A DNA stretch of 64,000 nucleotides from a bacterium (GTDB lineage Bacteria > UBP4 > UBA4092 > JAOAEQ01). The DNA lies in the NCBI GenBank assembly GCA_026416715.1, contig JAOAEQ010000013.1, forward strand, positions 27,149-91,148, read 5' to 3'. This document shows, piece by piece, positions 60,186-64,000 of this stretch (the first letter of the stretch is position 1; the number at the start of each line of letters is the position of its first letter). The notes below the pieces were generated by a model, which worked only from the letters and a program-made list of their open reading frames with translations, did not search any database and had not been told where the DNA came from. The position numbers and the translations under genes were made by a program.

Positions 60186-62126
60186 TTATTTGATGGTACA
60201 TCGAAACAGATCTGCTCGGCAGGACACATAAATAGTACCGTCAACATCCATAGCAATTTTATTCACATTTTCTGGAAATTCAACAGAATCAGTTACTTTT
60301 CTCGAAATGAGCGAAAATTTTACCAGTCTATTCGCACTACCAAAATAGATATATCCATCACCGGGAGCAATAATTGTACCTGTAACTGCGGGTAATTCTG
60401 GATTCAATTTTACGAATTGTTTGTTTTTTGGATTAAAGAGATATAACTGTTTATCAACAGCGAACGCTACCAATCCTGTTTTCACATCAACTACAAGATC
60501 ATGCACAGTAACAAAATTATTCCTATCAAATTCTTGAGTAAACATTACTTCTCGCGAAGAGATATCCACCATTCCGAACGCTGGATTACCATCCGGATTA
60601 TTCGGTAAACCATTAGCCATTAATGTCGTTCCAACAAAAATGTATTTATCATTTACCGCAATTCCACTAATATTCATTTGTCCCAATGGATTTTTAATTA
60701 ATTCTGACTTTCCAGTTATAGGGTCAGTGATAGAAATTGCGCCGCCATATCCCCCATATTTAATCCACCAGCCGCTATATAGTTTGTTATCCGGTCCTAT
60801 CTTTATCCCAGCATAAGGTCGGATATACTCCGGTCCAAATCTCGCTATTGTTCGTGGATTACCGTTCCACAAATCAAATGGTTTCTCCGGATCATATTCA
60901 ATCACTTCCCCGCCAGCATAAGCGACTGGATATACTTTCCCTTGATAGAATGTAACATCATATACTTCACCACCGTGACTCGAAACGACATCTGTATTAA
61001 CATATTTTTTGGTTTTTGTATCCACCCAAAATAATGTCTGCCCGAATTCGGGACCACCCCATATTCGTCCTTTCCCATCAGATTTGAGAAACATTGGCGG
61101 ACGACCAGCGGTTTCTACTGGAAACGGTCGTATTTCCATTTTTTGATTACCGGGAGTAATGACAAAATATTTCTGACCGATTATCCCAAGGAGTTTCCCC
61201 GTGCGACTTGTCGCTCGGACAGAACCAACTAACCGGGAGTCGAGTTCTGCGACTAGCTCTAATGCTGTCATATCTTTTGTATATCGATATATGGTTTGTC
61301 CTTGCCGAAGATATAATGTCGTTGCATTGCTTAAACCCGGAAGGATAGACCAATCGAGTGTTTCGTTCGGTGGTTTAGGAAACGGTAATGATTCCAGCAA
61401 AGCTAACGTAACTCCATCATACACTTTATTTCGGGTACATAAATACCCTTCCCATATTACTGCGGAACTCAATCCATTTAATTCTTTAGGAACGGGACTA
61501 AATTGTTTTGTTTTGGGATCAAAAATAACCGTTACGATTTCTTTTGCAATATAGGTACAGAGAATTCGCCCGTCAGCGGTCGGAAATACGTATCGTAAAT
61601 ACATATTCTCTTTTACCGTTGGAGAATCGAACGTTTCAATTTCATAGCTATCCATATTTAATGCACCGAGTTTAGCGTGCGGATAGGTTCCTCCATAAAT
61701 CCGTCCATCATTTCCAATGGCAAAATTCCAGATATAACTTTCTCCTGGGAATTTAATACTCTTGATAAACTGCATTCGGTTGAGGTCGAATACTAAAAAA
61801 TACCCGTCGTAATAAGTTCCAATAACCAACCGATTTCCGGACACCAGTTGTAGCGCCCATGCACCTTCACTAGTTGGAGCGTTGAACACTTGCCCGGTAT
61901 TGTTTTCGAAATCGATAACGATAAGTTCGATATGCGCTGCTTCACTACTACTACAGAGAACAAACGATTCTTTCCCAGTTTTGGGATCGGTTACCATCAA
62001 TGTTGATAAAATATTTTTTGCTCGACACGGTTGTCCAAGATACTCGATATTATTAGATTTCGCATGCATAGTGATATTGATACCTAACAGAAGAAAATAG
62101 ATTAAAGGAGGGAGATAGAATTTCAT
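60186..62126 (-). CDS. Secreted beta-propeller protein of unknown function
   Basis: 646 residues from MKFYLPPLIYFLLLGINITMHAKS, a signal peptide (two more codons possible upstream). The mature protein is a string of repeats of the form strand-GYxFVFD-N-x(n)-K-strand. Examples are YFLVFDLNRMQFIKSIKFP, TVIFDPKTKQFSPVPKEL, LFWVDTKTKKYVNTDV, VIEYDPEKPFDLWNG, SITDPITGKSELIKNP, LYLFNPKNKQFVKLNPEL and RLVKFSLISRKVTDSVEFP. That is at least seven blades of an NHL/Kelch/PQQ-like propeller. Probably binds a protein or glycan outside the cell. Not assigned to a named family. Confidence 0.75.
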   Translation of the reverse strand: MKFYLPPLIYFLLLGINITMHAKSNNIEYLGQPCRAKNILSTLMVTDPKTGKESFVLCSSSEAAHIELIVIDFENNTGQVFNAPTSEGAWALQLVSGNRLVIGTYYDGYFLVFDLNRMQFIKSIKFPGESYIWNFAIGNDGRIYGGTYPHAKLGALNMDSYEIETFDSPTVKENMYLRYVFPTADGRILCTYIAKEIVTVIFDPKTKQFSPVPKELNGLSSAVIWEGYLCTRNKVYDGVTLALLESLPFPKPPNETLDWSILPGLSNATTLYLRQGQTIYRYTKDMTALELVAELDSRLVGSVRATSRTGKLLGIIGQKYFVITPGNQKMEIRPFPVETAGRPPMFLKSDGKGRIWGGPEFGQTLFWVDTKTKKYVNTDVVSSHGGEVYDVTFYQGKVYPVAYAGGEVIEYDPEKPFDLWNGNPRTIARFGPEYIRPYAGIKIGPDNKLYSGWWIKYGGYGGAISITDPITGKSELIKNPLGQMNISGIAVNDKYIFVGTTLMANGLPNNPDGNPAFGMVDISSREVMFTQEFDRNNFVTVHDLVVDVKTGLVAFAVDKQLYLFNPKNKQFVKLNPELPAVTGTIIAPGDGYIYFGSANRLVKFSLISRKVTDSVEFPENVNKIAMDVDGTIYVSCRADLFRCTIK

Positions 62127-62223
62127 TAGCATTTTAAATTTAACATTTGCAATGCTAAATTTTTGTATTGTTAAATGAATCCTTTATGAATAATCCGGAG
62201 CAACTGATTTATTCCGTTTCAAA

Positions 62224-64000
62224 TCAATGCCGTTTTATATCTAATACATCATAGGTACGCCAATCGTAATCGAGCGCAGTCATTTGTCCAGAAATAACCA
62301 GCGTAATATTACAAATGCGTGGAGTGTTCAGTGCACCTGGAGCACTAACCGTGATAATGCCATAGGTTGTCCCAACCGCTAACCCAGAAATATTCACTCC
62401 GACTTGAGCTGTTTGCGATCCCGTTTCAATCACACTTCCACTCGTTGGAGAAATCGATAACCAAGTTCGGTTCGTACTTGCAGACCAGCTCATCGTTCCG
62501 GTACCATCGTTATAAATGGTCAAGATTTGTGGTGCCGGATTTGGTCCGCCACTAGACGCCGTAAATGTTAATGCGGTCGGACTAATCCGCAGATTCGGTT
62601 GCGGATTCACCGTCAGGATAACCGTGCAGTATTGTGGACTGTTTTCTGCACCGGTTCCGGTGATTGTTAAGGTACCGGTATAAGTTCCATAACTTAAACC
62701 GGTAATATTTACATTGACCTGGATATTTTGCGGTATCCCTGCAGTAACCACGCTCGATGTCGGTGTTGGTGATAACCAACTCTGATTTGAACCTACAGTA
62801 AAACTCATATTTCCGCCCCCATCATTATAGACAGTCAATACTTGCTCCGCTGGATTCGAACCTCCCTGTTGTGCGGAGAAATTTAATGTCGGCAGAGAAA
62901 TGAGTAATCGCGGCGGGAGAAGGAAACTTAGAATCCGTTGCATAACATTATTGCGGACTGAACTATCGATAATCGTTTCAAACGGAAAACCGAAATTAAC
63001 TACTTTCGTAGTAGGACTCCAATATTGGATTGCCGCATTTCCACCAGAACCACCAGAATATATCAAACATACACTACTATCACTTATAGTATTTAACTGG
63101 TCCGGATAATCAACAAAATAGGTTACTCCGCGACCGGTATCAAATACAAAACTGCTTAATCCATTAAATATCCCATACGCAGAAGCGGTTACGGTATCAG
63201 TATTCGAATCATCGCCCGCATATCTCGCTTTTAATGAATTCGAATAGAAGGTGGAATCCGCGCTACCAGCCGTCCTGCCTAAATCCCACCCGATTTCTGA
63301 ACCGGACACAAATAATCGGCCACCTCCTGCTAAGAAATTAGTCACTCGGGTTTGTTCCGTACTGCTGAACGTTTCATCTGCAGTCGATTCTTTACCGGTA
63401 AACCAAACTACAAGTTTATAATTTGATAGATTGATTAATCCACTCGCTACCGCTTCGTTACTTGCAGAATCGAAATAGAATTTCCCATTATTCGCCGTCG
63501 TAGCATTCGCTATCGCAATTGCATGCTGTATCGAATAGTTATAACTATTAACTAATTCCATATATTGTCGGTTCGGGTATCCATTGTCACTTCCATAATA
63601 AACACTTTTACTCCGAATCGCCGGCATCATCCATCGATCCATTCGGTCAAACCCATCAACAATAAGGATATTCGCCGTACCGGTTGCTCTAACTCGAACC
63701 GCTAACGTATTTGTCGGGAACGATTCACCGCCTGCGTTGAGTGCACTAACCCGAAAAAAATATACTTGGTCTGGGGTTAAACCCGAAACGGTTATCGTAG
63801 TTGTAGTTGATAGGATTCCATTATCAAATCCATAACCATTTGTACTCTTATAAACTCGATAGCTAGTTGCTAACCCGCCGTAAAGATTGACCGAATCAGT
63901 CGTCGGTGCACACCAGGTAAGCTGGACACTTCCTAAACCCGTATTTACTACCCGAAGAGCAGTCGGCGGTTCTGGAAGAAGATTTATCGCAGTATTATCT
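62224..64000 (-). CDS. Large secreted Fn3 / BACON-repeat protein, C-terminal part (runs off right edge)
   Basis: The frame is open from base 64000 to the stop at 62224, about 591 codons; the ATG at 63640-63642 is internal. From the right edge: a fibronectin type III domain (PEPPTALRVVNTGLGSVQLTW...YRVYKST...LTPDQVYFFRVSALNAGGES). An alpha/beta domain follows, starting ANILIVDGFDRMDRW (with WFTGKESTADETFSSTEQ and FLAGGGRLFVSGSE), like those in some secreted peptidase and lyase proteins. Two BACON-like repeats come last (LPTLNFSAQQGGSNPAEQVLTVYNDG...WLSPTPTSS and ISPTALTFTASSGGPNPAPQILTIYNDG...WLSISPTSG). The C-terminus (TALDYDWRTYDVLDIKRH) shows no sorting motif that I recognise. Likely exported, surface or extracellular role. 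Confidence 0.8.
   Translation of the reverse strand, partial: DNTAINLLPEPPTALRVVNTGLGSVQLTWCAPTTDSVNLYGGLATSYRVYKSTNGYGFDNGILSTTTTITVSGLTPDQVYFFRVSALNAGGESFPTNTLAVRVRATGTANILIVDGFDRMDRWMMPAIRSKSVYYGSDNGYPNRQYMELVNSYNYSIQHAIAIANATTANNGKFYFDSASNEAVASGLINLSNYKLVVWFTGKESTADETFSSTEQTRVTNFLAGGGRLFVSGSEIGWDLGRTAGSADSTFYSNSLKARYAGDDSNTDTVTASAYGIFNGLSSFVFDTGRGVTYFVDYPDQLNTISDSSVCLIYSGGSGGNAAIQYWSPTTKVVNFGFPFETIIDSSVRNNVMQRILSFLLPPRLLISLPTLNFSAQQGGSNPAEQVLTVYNDGGGNMSFTVGSNQSWLSPTPTSSVVTAGIPQNIQVNVNITGLSYGTYTGTLTITGTGAENSPQYCTVILTVNPQPNLRISPTALTFTASSGGPNPAPQILTIYNDGTGTMSWSASTNRTWLSISPTSGSVIETGSQTAQVGVNISGLAVGTTYGIITVSAPGALNTPRICNITLVISGQMTALDYDWRTYDVLDIKRH

Noticed and set aside
63640-63642. ATG as the start of the Fn3/BACON protein
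   Set aside because: The frame continues upstream as a clear Fn3 domain to the window edge, so this methionine is internal.
1-64000. tRNA, rRNA, CRISPR array, insertion sequence with transposase
   Set aside because: No T-loop-like GTTCRA patterns with cloverleaf context, no regular direct-repeat/spacer array and no transposase-like ORF were found on reading both strands; the palindromes are not arrayed.

Overview
This is a bacterial chromosome segment that is modest in GC (about 40 percent by eye) and densely coded on both strands. Two genes run off the edges: a DUF2723-type membrane protein at the left end and a secreted Fn3/BACON-type protein at the right end. The bacterium looks Gram-negative, with a GT9 heptosyltransferase-like enzyme, a SurA-like chaperone, a HlyD/ABC efflux pump and type II secretion/type IV pilus genes. 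The combination of a binding-protein/permease fusion, DUF4091, DUF2961 and DUF763 proteins, a TGS GTPase and an EF-P with a PGNLR loop tip suggests an uncultivated lineage near the PVC group, Omnitrophota or Sumerlaeota. That placement is an inference and is weak. No rRNA, tRNA or CRISPR array was seen.

Layout. 1-2.2 kb: partial DUF2723 protein, then a minus-strand pair that looks phage- or plasmid-derived (a replication-O-like winged helix and a basic HMG-like protein) in AT-rich DNA. 2.2-4.3 kb: membrane PAS-GAF-HD-GYP c-di-GMP phosphodiesterase and a broken small ORF. 4.3-7.5 kb (minus): uppP, ftsB/divIC, birA, nadC. 7.6-11 kb: pyruvate dehydrogenase E1 alpha, E1 beta and E2. 11.4-18 kb: coaX (minus), then rodA, a radical SAM/DUF2344 fusion and rng. 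18-23.4 kb: a likely operon of a GT9 glycosyltransferase, a HypD-like protein that has lost every HypD cysteine motif, a solute-binding-protein/permease fusion and a second sugar permease. 23.5-29.9 kb (minus): a YbhGFSR/CecR-like efflux operon (TetR, HlyD, two ABC ATPases, two ABC-2 permeases) with a palindromic operator candidate. 30.4-32.9 kb: ddl and a TPR protein. 33.2-42.5 kb: a carbohydrate block (PfkB kinase, DUF2961/GH172 lipoprotein, clan-A glycoside hydrolase with CBM9-like tail, CBM9-DUF4091 protein), interrupted by a coiled-coil protein and a TGS GTPase. 42.8-46.1 kb: efp, an NlpC/P60 hydrolase behind a structured leader, and a decayed DUF4139-like pseudogene. 46.2-51.7 kb: FHA-GAF-GAF-HD-GYP phosphodiesterase, a DUF6504-like protein, PilZ, HU, SurA-like PPIase and pdxA. 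52.2-56 kb: pilB/gspE, pilC/gspF and a pseudopilin. 56-64 kb: DUF763, panE, uvrC, a secreted beta-propeller and the Fn3/BACON protein.

How the genes fit together. Core housekeeping (envelope synthesis, NAD, CoA and PLP cofactors, PDH, RNA turnover, excision repair) is mixed with sugar capture and polysaccharide breakdown and with c-di-GMP turnover and sensing (two HD-GYP enzymes and a PilZ protein, but no GGDEF synthase here). The most unusual items are the cysteine-stripped HypD homologue in a sugar-transport operon, two copies of a 27-33 bp perfect palindrome 28 kb apart, the three-way-junction-like leader of the NlpC/P60 gene, and start codons placed almost at predicted transcription starts (rng, ftsB) with no Shine-Dalgarno sequence.
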